NCBI GenBank assembly: GCA_001557505.1
Contig: LSAX01000005.1
Coordinates: 2,418,001 to 2,482,000 of the forward strand
DNA from: Reticulascus tulasneorum
Taxonomy: Eukaryota; Ascomycota; Sordariomycetes; Glomerellales; Reticulascaceae
Length of the DNA: 64,000 bases
Direction of reading: 5' to 3'
Of the stretch, positions 32,401-43,799 are shown in pieces. Every line of letters begins with the position of its first letter. Position 1 is the stretch's first letter. The translations under genes were made by a program, and so were the position numbers. Below the pieces are notes generated by a model that saw only the letters and a program-made list of their open reading frames with translations, made no database searches and was not told where the DNA came from.

Positions 32401-33344
32401 ATGGCACCCATACGTCGGTATCTAAGAATTACGAAATACTCGGTCCTTGAATGCCGAATTTACCTCGATAACCCGGCATTGGCACAGACCTGGCTCCTCA
32501 ATCCCCGGAAACCAGTGCTCCCCAGAGTGATCGAGAGCGTCCGACCGCTCGTATTACCCAAGCTACGAGAAGAGAAGGAGCGGAGCCGGAAGAAGAGCAC
32601 CAAGAAGAAGACAATAAGGGACGTCGTGGTGGAGGGTAGGTCGGGGTTGCGTGACAACTGCGGGGATCCGTGCTCACACATTTGCCAGACGACTTCGAGG
32701 TCTCCATCTTCCTCACAGAAACGAACACCCGGCACTCGTTGCTCACGAAGCAGAAGCATTTCCGGGACAAGGTGCCGAAGAAGCTGGGTTCGAATTCCAA
32801 CAAGCTGACTGGTGAAACAAACGACAGTCCCGTGGACGTGGACGGCGATTCAGCGAATGTACCGATACATTTACGTGAAGAGAGCGACGATGACACCGCG
32901 GCGCTGGACACCATCCCTATAATAGCTGAAACAACCGGGACTCGGCAGAGCAAACGCCTGCGTGTGGCTGCGTACGACAAGGACACGGACTTCGAGCCAC
33001 CATCGGACGATGAAGACGCGAATGGCGCAGAGGCAATCGAGATCGACTCTGACGTGGAAGCACCCCCGCACAAGCGTCCCAGGAAACAGGTCGCTGGAGA
33101 CGCAGATGACGACGACGAGGAAGACAAGAAGAAGATGGCCATGGACGTATCGTACGAGGGCTTTGCTATCTACGGCCGGGTACTATGTTTGGTGGTGAAG
33201 AGGCGCGAACCCCTACGTGGTGCAGGCAGTGCCGGCAGAGGCGCTGCAAGTGCGGGAAGCGGGAGTGAGAAGCCAGGCGGTCAAGCCATGATGGAGAATT
33301 GGATCAGTTCAACCCAAATGCCGGCAGGCGAGGACGCGTCCTGA
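32401..33344 (+). CDS. Conserved fungal protein of unknown function
   Basis: Two exons (32401-32635 and 32689-33344; 53 bp phase-1 intron with GTAGGT donor) encode 296 residues. The N-terminal 140 residues look folded and conserved (RRYLRITKYSVLECRIYLD, LPRVIESVRPLVLPKLREE, and DDFEVSIFLTETNTRHSLLTKQKHF across the splice junction). The middle is acidic and Ser/Asp-rich with two basic patches (SKRLRV, HKRPRKQ) that could be nuclear localisation signals. A short block with YEGFAIYGRVLCLVVKRR and a C-terminal GQAMMENWISSTQ complete it. I recall similar sequences in other Pezizomycotina but no function. A chromatin or nuclear role is possible from composition only. Confidence 0.78.
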
Positions 33345-36300
33345 ACAGAACCGTGGGATTGGCCTCCTCACCGAGAGGCAGGGATTGCAAGTTACATGGC
33401 TTGATGGTGGGGTGATCATCGCGTCCCAGTTGTCCGCACTTACACGCCACGACATCCTACTAAAGCATGGATGTCTGTACAAAACCCACCGTTGGCAGCG
33501 TTGTTTCGAACACCACACCGTTCCAAAGCGTACGACACGGTCTAAGGGTCCATTGGCGCAACGAGATGGAGATTCTATTCTTATTTCCGTTGCCAATGAA
33601 TACGCGGTGGGTGGCGGCGGGGCTCATGTTTCGAGACTGGACAACGCCCCACAATGAGAGTTCGTGAGATGGGACCGTTATACTACGCAGTCCACTAGGG
33701 CAAGGCCGACCGCAGGGGCCAAGTTCTGGGGAAACTGCTACTGAAGGCCACGAGGTGTAAGATTTCCGCATATTTCGGGCGGCGAAGCAAATTCTTGGGT
33801 CATTTCCCAGGAAGACCCGGCCGTTTGGTGTTCTAGCGACCCTGGAAGGATTAGACTTCTCAACGGGGATTGGTTACCAGAGCAGTCAGATCAGCGTGAA
33901 ATGAAACAGTTCGAAGGCAAATAAGTGCCGCTATTTTGCTCAAGAAGGCAGTACTAGTTACGCAGTAGTTCACGAGAACTTGCTCACCGTAACCAACGTT
34001 TGCTCAGATTGCCTCCTTGGTCGCGCCTTCACCGCAAGTCAGCCGGTAGGATCCCGGTCTTAAACTGGGTCTCCGGCAACCATCCAGAAGAACAATGTCC
34101 CACCAAACTCCTTAGCTCGCCAGTCACGAGGTGCTAGTTTGATACGACGAAGGGACCAAGCACTCGGGACCATGACATATGCCAATGCCACCGTTCAATC
34201 ATGTCGAACATCCGGCGATGCTAGTGCTCTCTCCCTTGCATCCAATTGCAAGGTGGTTCTCATCGGGATGCCGGGGACAAGTGAAATTCGATACTCTGGA
34301 CGCTGATTGCCATCTCGCCGGCCTGGCGCGGATGACCGGGGGGGTTCCTACTACCCCACGCATCCAAACTTCGTCGGAGTACTTGGATCAGAAGTACCAC
34401 GAAATATCGCCGTTCGTGAAGCACATTAGAATGTTGCCATTGCGGAGCTTGATGCATCCCCTGGCGTCCTTCACACCCACAGCATCCCGGATCCGAGACA
34501 TGGTCCTGATATCGCGATAACGATGACCTTGGCTGCGGCCATGTGGCGGCCGTGGTGGCCCGCGGAGGTGGTGATGGAGGGGGTTTGGGGGGTTAATTTT
34601 CCCGCTTGAGCCGATGCTACACCCACCATCGCATCGTCGCATCATCACTATCCTGCTCGTCGGGACCACGGGCTCAATCTTGTCTTGGACGGGCCGCAAC
34701 ACTGCTACCTAACGAGCTGTCGAAGAAACTGTAAGCCTGGCTTATCTGGCGACTACTATATCTCCATCATTCGCATACCCAAACAGGAATATCGTTCACG
34801 ATTGGCGCGATGGCGGGGCTTGCAAGTTTGGAATAGACGAGGCAGCAAGGCTTAGCAAACCTCCGCCCAGCCGCAAGCAGGAGTGCGTCCGGTGCACCTG
34901 ACTACATATCAGTAACCCCCCGGCCGAGAGGGTGTGAAGATCGAACAGGAATAGCACCAGCACAGCAATTTATCAGTGATCTCCCGGACCAAGACAGGAG
35001 GACTCAGTAAGAATCCCTACGCCCTCCCGACCAGAACGATCCGGATGTACTGTACAAGTGTGTTTCGCATCCTGTCATTTCTGCGCCGTTGTACCACCTA
35101 GAGAGAGTACATTCCGCTTGGTGGAATTTAAATGGCCTGCCCGATTCGCACCCCCACGCCAGAATGAGAGGGTTTAGTTGTCTCTTTTTGCCTGAAGGAG
35201 CACATGCTGCCCTTCGCGCGGTCTCCTGCCGAAGCTGCGATCAATAGACTTTTCGGGATGGGGACTCGTATCGCTGCGCTGGGCTATCCCCGCCAAATAT
35301 CAAAGTGATGCCATTTTGTCGTATTTGGAAGCCGCGTCAGATTAACACGCGCTCCACGAATAGCTACGAATCTGGATTTTTTTTCTCGTTTTGGGTTTGC
35401 AGCCGAGGCAAAAACAGCTGAGAGCCAAGAAGCCGTTCCCCTATCCAGCCGGGAGGAACCACAGTGGGGACCTTAACCTGTTCTCGTCTCGGAAAGAGGA
35501 AATGAGAGAAACATCCTTTCATTCTTCGCCACCGTTCCTGCAGTAGTCGCCGTCAATAGATTGAATACACGGTACCAGAACTTCCATATCCGCAAGATGA
35601 GTGATGACCGCCTGCCCGTCATCCAAAGTTTGGTCTCCAAATGCGATCTTCAGGGGTGGCCTCAGCTTGCCACTACTTCATAATTCCCCCCTGCTTTCCA
35701 CGTGGGCAGCGGTGACCGGGAGGGTGGACAAAGCGGAGCGAGCTCAGCAGGTTTCAGGTGCTCTTCGATGCTGCTATTGGTCGAACAACGAACTGACCCG
35801 GATTAACCTACGCCAGAGGCCCTATCCGAGGCTGCCGTGGCTTGCAGCCTTCAACCAAGTTTTCCGTCCAAGCCAGAGTGTGGCCCGCTGGGGTGGATAT
35901 GGGGAAAGGAGGACACATTTTGGCTATGGAATCGGCGGTGAGGCGAGACAACCCCCGAGACTGTTAACATTTTGGTGAGATGTGTGCAACGTCTCGCTAG
36001 ATGGAGTGGCTTCCCGAGACTCCAGTTTCTCGGTTTGCCCTTAATGGGTCCTTTGCCGTCTCAATTGCTGATTTGCGCATCTGGCTGTCCGTTGTGAGGC
36101 GGTGTCACAGCGCTTGGCCAGTCCACTTGCGCAGCTCCGTCCTCGTTTGGACCGCGAGCGGGAGGTGACTTGTTAGCCCTGCTGCGACATGCACACAGCG
36201 CTGCAGGCGGCCTTGTCCACTGATCGGTTCCCCTATGTCGGAAACCATTGTGAGCCAGTCCTCTGCGAATAGTGCGATGAGATTGGTCGGCCGAGCGGTT

Positions 36301-36939
36301 GGGTTATCGTAGGGCTGCAAGACCGGGCAAGGATGCCTGACGCCGACAGGCAGACACGAGAAGGAGGGATCTCAGTCAGCCACTCAGTTGCTTTCTCAGC
36401 AGCTTGCCGTCGGGAGGCCAACTGTCCCAATCCGGCGGTTTGTCCGGCAAGAAGAAACAACGAAGCAGGTCATTTCTACGCCGCTGGGTGGTACCTCAAG
36501 GTGCCAATACTTCGTTGACTACACAATGAGGCGTTGAGACACGCCGAGGTTTCGCTCACAATCCCGATACATTTGTTGATCGTTTGCTGGGAATCATCTC
36601 TGCGCCGCACCCCGTCCGGGCATTGTCTCGGTTGAACATGTTTCCTAGGCGGTGTGCTTGATTTGCACCATGGTGCACCTGTTTAAAGCCTGCCAGCGGT
36701 CATCGGCATGCTCAGATTGGTGACAATTGCCTGGCTTACAATGGCCAACGTGCCATTTGCTGTCGGGGTTTTAGGAAGCGGCCTATTGTCACTACTGTCA
36801 CCCAGCTATTACCGATAGTTTCCGACAGCGTGAATCCCAATGCGGCGGGACGGCGCCCAAGCCAAGCCAGGGGCCAAGCAATTGGGGAGACCAGGGGGCT
36901 TGGATGCAGTCATTGATCAGATGATAATTCTACAGGGCA
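33345..36939. other. Gene-poor block, left part
   Basis: No gene is supported over 3.6 kb. The longest ATG-initiated frame I noted is 113 residues (34179-34520); a frame of similar size at 35601-35978 opens with a non-ATG codon. Neither has a recognisable motif or typical amino-acid composition. I see no transposase, reverse transcriptase or long terminal repeat, and no tRNA cloverleaf. Confidence 0.5.
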
Positions 36940-37836
36940 TTATTGAATACTTTCCCAGCTGATCGTCACCACAACAAGGGTCGGGCGACCGGGGGTTGAA
37001 AAAAGAAAAAAGAAAAAAGAGAAAAAGAATGACCACTGTGCCATTGAGAAACGGATTGCCAGAAGCGGCCAGGCTGACATGGGATTATGTGATTGTGGCA
37101 CAAGTAGAACATCAGAGACGAGCAGCAAGACATTTACCTGCGGGGCTAGATGTCCTGTAACCAGGCACAAGCAGAGTGAAGATGTGATGGGGGGAAAAAG
37201 GAATAGTGACCGATTTTCTCCCAGGATCGCGCTGCTCGGTGCGATCGGCCACAGCACGGTCCTCGACGGGATATTTTCATTAGCTTCCCCAAGACAAAAG
37301 ACACCTGTCATGGAAAGAGTGCCCGATGCAAGCATTTTACCATGTCCAGCGTCGTAGTAGTGGAAGTGGTTACGCAAGGGGTGGGAAGAAAAAGGAACGC
37401 AATGATGGATGAAGATGAAAAAAAAAAAGTTGGAATGCAATTTCCATGTCCAGGGTGGTGCCAATCTATCGGGACTATCACGGGACGCTCCCCATACCAC
37501 TCTGCCTGTGCAGTAAGGTAGCTTGTCAATAGCCAATGCAGGCGTATTAGCAAGGAATGAAATCATCATCCAAGTATCGTGACTCCGGTTTTCAAGGCAG
37601 AACCAGCCTAGGATCCCCGTCGTCCGATCCAGCGCCGTTGCGAAAATTTCCCTAAACGGGCGGCCGCATAGACAAGGGCCGTTCCCTTCAGAGAAGAGTG
37701 TAATTCCAACAAATCTCAATGTCGTCGACGGCGTGATGGGAATAATCGGGTACAAAGCCTGATCCCAGCACGGACTCCTGTCCATGGCGATGGTGAGATT
37801 GGAATGAACGCGCGCCCACCGCAAAGGGGGCTTCAT
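36940..37836 (-). CDS. Doubtful open reading frame in the gene-poor block
   Basis: An uninterrupted frame of 298 codons from ATG 37836. No domain is recognised. Two Phe-rich runs come from poly-A/purine tracts on the plus strand (near 37003-37027 and 37419-37430), a mark of non-coding DNA. Composition is unlike the neighbours, being rich in Ser, Phe, Pro and Cys. The length is the only argument for it; it may be a chance frame or a decayed gene. Confidence 0.12.
   Translation of the reverse strand: MKPPLRWARVHSNLTIAMDRSPCWDQALYPIIPITPSTTLRFVGITLFSEGNGPCLCGRPFREIFATALDRTTGILGWFCLENRSHDTWMMISFLANTPALAIDKLPYCTGRVVWGASRDSPDRLAPPWTWKLHSNFFFFIFIHHCVPFSSHPLRNHFHYYDAGHGKMLASGTLSMTGVFCLGEANENIPSRTVLWPIAPSSAILGENRSLFLFPPITSSLCLCLVTGHLAPQVNVLLLVSDVLLVPQSHNPMSAWPLLAIRFSMAQWSFFFSFFFFLFSTPGRPTLVVVTISWESIQ
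36999..37028. repeat. Purine tract of A6-7G units
   Basis: Three consecutive units of six or seven A followed by G, then a further A/G run. Confidence 0.8.
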
Positions 37837-40800
37837 TTCACACAGCACGCAATCCCCCCAAGATGAGGAAGTGCCGGGACAAATTTCCAGGGCGAAAAAG
37901 AAGGAACGTCCGGGAGCATATTGAGGCTATCGATGTGGACAGATCTCATGCACTATCCGGGCTAAGCGAAAAAATGGCATGAGACGAAAGAAAATATGCT
38001 GGCGATTCGCTTTTGGAACGGGATGAAACGAAACATTTGAGCGGAGAGCGATGAGCACAGGGCAGGTTTGATGAGACGAAAAAGGGGTGCCCATGATGAT
38101 GCTGCAGAGCACTGTTACAGCGGGCCCAGGCTCTTTGGGGACTTTGGGGGGATCAAACTCGTTTCCATGTGGAAGGCCCGCTTATTATTTTTAACTTTCG
38201 TAGCCCAAGACAACCAAGCACTCAAGCACACTCAAGTCCCACCTACCGAACTACCCACCAACCTGTTCCGGATGTGCGATTGAGTTTGAGCGAAGTCTTG
38301 CACTCGTCTCGCGGAAGTCAAAGGCCTCCCCTCTCTCGCTTGTCGATTCGGTAAACCATTCCCCCTCCGCGGAGACACCACATGGGCGTGATGTGTGTGT
38401 GTCTGTCTTGGACGTGGGGTTTTAAACCTTCAGGCGCGAGGGAATAGAGTTTCTGTCAACGAGCAAGTGACTGACACGCGGGAAACCCGGCTTGCCATAT
38501 CAAGAAGCACCTGTTCAGAATCCAGACCATTTACAGAGTCGAGGTCAGGCGCTCGTTCGGTTATGCGGCTGCCGGCCAGAGCATCAACCCCCCACTTTGG
38601 ACCAAAGGGAGAGAGACCTGAAAATGTCGATGCGGGTTTCCATTGTGGTTTGGTATGAGAATTTGAGGCTCTGACGGCGACAGCTTACAGCGGGCTCAGC
38701 ACCTGGCAACAGGGAAGCCGCTGGTATGACAATGGCCGAGGCATCCCAGCCTTGCGACAGTTGGTGGATCAGCAAGCAGGGGACGAAGCACGTCCGATAT
38801 GGGACTCCAAACGGAGTAAATCATGTTTACCAGTGCCTTTTCGTATCCGTTCCTTCCAGATCATTTCCCTGGGCGGACTCAGCAGGCACCATGCTGATGA
38901 GCTCATTTCGTTGGCCGGTAGCTTTGCGAGCGGTTCGCGAGCCATCCGGGGTGGTCATCTCAGCCTTGGTGAGGTTGCACCGGCGTTGGGGCTCTGTTGG
39001 CTCTTGTGATGCCAGCTCATCGTGAGTCATGGACACGGTGGATTGCTCATCAAAATACTGACCGCCTCTCCGCCGGTGCCTTTCGGCGGATCTCTGGACC
39101 AGGGATGGACGAGTTCTTGGGCATCTTGTTTACTATTCACATACATACGTACATGCGCACATTGGGAGATGTTGTGCGACATTTCGGCGGACATTCTGGA
39201 ACCGAGTGGGATTGGGATGCCAGGACATGCTCCTGACAGGATCCCGACCCCTCCGCTCCAGATGACTTGGCCACTAAGGTAACAATGAGCCCATCCACCA
39301 GCAGGTATAACAAGGCTGCATGCGGAGGGAGGATCAGCATGCAGCAAGAAAGGTATTGTGGACCCCTGTCATAGTAGCCGGTTCTTCGTAATCACCATGT
39401 TGACTTCGCACGACACGGCATCCTGACATGTTCGCACATGCCCGGCCGAACGATTCACGGTAATCCTATTCCCAAAGTACTTCCCGCTCCGCTCCTCCTT
39501 GTCAGAGTAGCACGGGGTGCTGACGGAACGGGCTACGATGCAGAGATAAGCCAAAAAAAAAAAAAAACCTTACCTTCATCGAAGCGAAGGCTTAAACTCA
39601 TGGACCGCGGTCGATATCCATACGTAAAGAGGTGCGGATACTACCGCAGGCCTTTGGACCTGGTCCATCGTTTAGTGTGGAGGAGGAGACTGCGCATGAA
39701 AGTTAAAACTCACGCCGGATCGAGTGTTTTCGGTGGAGAGGTTTGAGAGACATAGAGAGTTTTTGACGTCTCTTGGTGCGGGCTCCTGCCAACGTGTAGG
39801 CTGTAAGTCATAGAGTTCGCTGCTAGCTGGCTGTAGAGAAAGCTTGGAAGCGTGCTACCCAACTGGGTACTCCGTAAAGTCTGCGAGAAGGAGGAGTTGA
39901 CATCAGACGCCGGCAGGCGGGCTGTGAAGGGCCACCGGGTTTGAGCGAAAAAAGCAAAGTTCCCGATTGTGGAGGATATCCCGGCTGGCACAACGTCTTA
40001 GACGCCTATCAATCGCCAAGAATTGCTTCTTCCGGTGAGAGTTTACATGCCCAGCCTGATCGATCCACCACGCCTACCAAGACGTCGTGTACGGACTATG
40101 TACTCGGGACATACCTCTTCGGGCGATCCTGCTGCGATACGATCTGAATTGTCGGGTCTCCTGGCTCTACGATGCGCTAAGCCACCACAGCCCAGCAGGG
40201 GGGGCTTCAAGTCAGCGAAAGAGAATGGGAATTGGTGACCATGGCATGGGGCGACAAAGTCACCGAAAAGGTTCGGGGGTTGCAGTGCGTAGGGCAGCTG
40301 ACGTGCCACCTGCAGCCGACAGCAGGGTGTCTGGGGTCTACGTGCGGATAATGGACACTTTTCTCTCTTGGGGTCTTGGGAAGTTTGACAGGGCTCTTAC
40401 TGTTCGACACGCCAGGCCATGTCCGACACATTCCTGTGCTTGCTGAAGCGATGATGCGATCCCTTCATTGTCTCAGCCTTTTCGTGCAACTCCGTGAAAA
40501 TATGGGCATGGAAGGTTCAACTGAGCTGTCGATTAATTTAGTCGAGGCTGGCCGGTGCCTGTCTGGCCAAGCGCCTCAATGCAGCAGGATAGGCCCAGAA
40601 GAAGTCTCATACAATTCCATTATTGAAATTGAAATTTTATTTATTTACTTTTTCCTTTTTTTTCCTTTCCTTGTCTCGCTGACGACGAGGGGTGGGACGG
40701 TATTGGAATTTTCGAATCCCAATTGACAATTTGTCAAATCCAGGGTTCAGGGCATTTGGTCCCAGTTCGCACTCTCATTTCGCCTCGGCTCGGGAAGGGG

Positions 40801-42721
40801 GTTGGAAATGGATTGGGGTTCCAAATAAAATAAAAAAAACCACTCGAGCCTGTGAAGCTTAGGTCATTCTCAATCTCCAGCGAGATTGAAGAAATCTCCA
40901 GTATAAGGTAGGCCGGGCGCGGGGCTCCACTTCCTCCCTTGGATCGCCCTGGGATAGAGGCCTGAAATTTGCGAAAATTTTCTGTAGTGGGCACTGTCCG
41001 TTCCGCTGAAGCAGACTCAGACGTGCCCACGTCCCTCTTCCAGGAATTGCTTCTATGAGACCTTCCATGCAGGAGACTCCAGGGGGCAGGCTAGTAGGGG
41101 AAAGGCGCAGTGCTGCTGCTGCATTTTCTGGATGAGATGCGTTGCCCCCAATTTCGAAAATAGGACGGGAGCCTGCCTGAGCGCTGACAGTCGAGCTTAG
41201 CGCTGTCTGTATAGTCTGCCGATGCGGTTCCTCTCTAATTAGATCATTGCAGCGTCAGCAGCGGGGGACATTGCAAGGCAGAGGGAAGGGAGAGGCCGAA
41301 GTAGAGGCAGCCGCAGAGGCAGACAGGACGGGAGGCGTCAGTGGGCTGGGAGGGCAGTGCAATGCTCAGTATTCCTGGGGGGGCTCTATTTTGGAAGCCG
41401 TTAATTACTGCCTGCGCTGGCATTCTGCACCTCCTCGCCCGTAAGATGGATGCTGCAGTGCTGATTTCAGCTCCTCAGCGCGTGCGCGGGTGGATGGAGG
41501 TGTCGTGTATGGTGTGTGGTATGCGTCGCAATTAACATCCATGCTCGACGGCCCTCGCAAATCGACTCGCCCTGTGCTTGTGCCCTGTGCCTTGTTGCGC
41601 GCGGCGGGGTGACATAACCCTTTCTCCATCCACTATTATGGGAGAGGGTACGAAAGTACGAAACTGCTTGTAGCGAATGTACCGGTACCTAGGTCTGTGA
41701 CCTTGTGTGTGAGGTAGGTGGCCTTGAATCATCCCCCCCTCCCCTCCCCAGGGCCAAGAACCAGGTGGTTTCTTAGTCTGACAGGGGCAACACATGCTAA
41801 CGACAGGGTTCCTTGCGCTTAGGCTTGTTTCATTTCCCTCTATTGCGGACAGGGCCCCACTGGGTGACTCTGGCGCTGCGTCACCGCCCAAAGACAAAGT
41901 TACTTTGGGGCCCTATTCTTGTCGTTTTCGTTCCTGGCGGTGGCCCGTCGTAGCCCGTGGGTGTGTGTGTGTGTGTGTGTCTCTCTCTCTCTCTCTCTTT
42001 GTGTGTACAGGTCCATAGTACGCAACGGGGCTTACTATAGACAGGTACCGATTTGGATCTTATTGTTCCCACTGCATAGTACAAAGTGAAAAGATAGATG
42101 GACCGGATACTCATGGCCACCACCGCCTCTGCTTCATGACCGTCATCAGTCCGCAAGCAGCGCTGAGAGAGACCACCCGCACTAACCTACCCTACGTATG
42201 TTTGCCCTAAGAAAATTAGTGAAGCGGAGAGAAGGTATTAAGGTTCATTTCTTCGGTGGCGGGTACAAGTGCCGCTCGTACCGAATTGCAAGCTGGGCCT
42301 GAAGTGATCTGAACTGAACTGAACCTGAACTGACGTGCTGGAACATTGCCCAGTACATTTCCGGGCGGCCGTGCCCTCAGGTACGCGAAGAAAAAGCCAC
42401 TGTTCCAAAGGAAAAACTGGGACTGGGAAAACGAGAAATGGACCGGATGTGGCAGCCCACGGTACGTACCCACGTATGTGTGTGTATGTACGTACTGTTC
42501 TCGCAAAAGTAAAGTGACAACACTACCACCCCCCGGATCCAAGATTTGTCTGATTTGAGCTGGGCGGCCAACCCTTGCAAGCCCACACACGCAAGTAGCC
42601 CATGTACCCAAGTATGGAAGTACCTCCAGGCAAGACAAGGCCCTGCCTGGCTGGCCCCCCCCTGGTCTATTCTAATTTTTCTTAAACGGAACTGCCAGAC
42701 AGCTACGCAAAGGTTCAACCC
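37837..42721. other. Gene-poor block, middle part
   Basis: No gene is supported over 4.9 kb. Open frames are short and unrelated to known families. Simple-sequence DNA is common: a 15-A run near 39551, a T-rich tract at 40630-40675, and the GT/CT microsatellite near 41.97 kb. Near 41665-41695 and 42460-42495 there are TACC/GTAC-rich words common in intergenic DNA of this group. Confidence 0.5.
41961..41998. repeat. Compound microsatellite (GT)10(CT)9
   Basis: Ten uninterrupted GT units run directly into nine CT units, followed by TTTGTGTGTAC. Confidence 0.95.
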
Positions 42722-43477
42722 ATGTCGGGGCCTCATCAATACATAAGGCAGCCTCCATCCCCCCCCAGCCCCATGCGTGTTGCCTGGTTGAGATCATCAA
42801 GCAAGAGATTCATCATACATCACAAGCAAAACCTTCTAGGCAACCGACTCTCGCCTACATATATCACTGCTCGCCCTCCCCCGTCCATCAAGGATTCATC
42901 TGTTCCACCTTCAACAAGCCCTCTCATCATCACCAGTACACAACCAGCTCACAGCAAAGTCCACTTACACGCCGCCACCACCACCAAGATAGTATTCGGC
43001 TTCGAAGTTCCCAGCTTCGTTATACACACCAAAGGACAAACATCATCCAGCCTCTTTCCGGCTTCCAACAAACACAAACCACATTCACCATGCCTGCCCA
43101 ACGACCATCGCAGCTTCCTCCCTGCCCCGGCCCACCACCAAGCCGACCTCTGCCTCCTCTGCCAAAGAGAGGTTAGGCGGTGCGCGAGTGCCTCGCCGGA
43201 TAGGCTACCAGCAAAAGCAAAACTCTCAACACTCCTCGTCTTCCGTATACCTGAAAATGCCTGTCCATGCCTACCGCGGCATGTTGAAACTTGCTTGGAT
43301 ACCACAACAGCGGACAAACGGCCCCCCTTGCACAGCGACAACGACAACCCGCATTACCCAGAATCGCATGCCCGCCAGCCTTCCGCGACCACATCTGGCG
43401 AGCTGCCGACACCCGAGCGACCACTCTACCCACCACTCGAGTATGCAGGCAAATTGTTTCTGCAGCTTGCTTCATGA
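42722..43477 (+). CDS. Doubtful ORF in a pyrimidine-rich, leader-like stretch
   Basis: A 251-codon frame from ATG 42722, very rich in Ser, Pro, Thr and His, with no recognised domain. From about 42780 the DNA takes on the CA/CT-rich, ATG-poor look of fungal 5' leaders (repeated CATCA, ACAAGC, CCACC words) and reaches an ATG in good context at 43090, which opens a Pro-rich 28-codon frame. Two other frames are also open for 125-160 codons over 43188-43773. Overlapping open frames in one compositionally biased stretch argue against any one being a normal gene. A transcript is likely; its coding status is open. Confidence 0.2.
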   Translation: MSGPHQYIRQPPSPPSPMRVAWLRSSSKRFIIHHKQNLLGNRLSPTYITARPPPSIKDSSVPPSTSPLIITSTQPAHSKVHLHAATTTKIVFGFEVPSFVIHTKGQTSSSLFPASNKHKPHSPCLPNDHRSFLPAPAHHQADLCLLCQREVRRCASASPDRLPAKAKLSTLLVFRIPENACPCLPRHVETCLDTTTADKRPPLHSDNDNPHYPESHARQPSATTSGELPTPERPLYPPLEYAGKLFLQLAS

Positions 43478-43799
43478 GCTGGCCATGCATGCTTACCGCA
43501 CTGGACGGCTTCCCCACCAAGGCCCAGCACCGCCTCCGACAACTCGGTCAATTCCACTATTCGCTTGACGATGCCCATTCCGTCTTTCACATGGCATCCT
43601 GCATTGCGATCATCCGGAGTTCCTTCCCTACGGAATCCAATGGGCGGGGTTTCTCGAGCTTCCAACTCTTCCATCTTTTTCTCTCTTACACACGACTGCG
43701 GAGCTGGACTCGAGCCGACCAACCACTCTCTAATCTACAACACACACCAAAACAAATTCGCCTTCGTCATTGATTGCCCTTCGCTTTACCGGCGCAATA

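Noticed and set aside
34020..34085. Stem-rich stretch that resembled part of a tRNA or structured RNA
   Set aside because: No proper acceptor stem, anticodon arm or B-box could be laid out; a covariance-model scan would be needed.
35601..35978. 125-codon plus-strand frame
   Set aside because: Opens with GTG, has no motif and no splice-compatible neighbours; judged chance.
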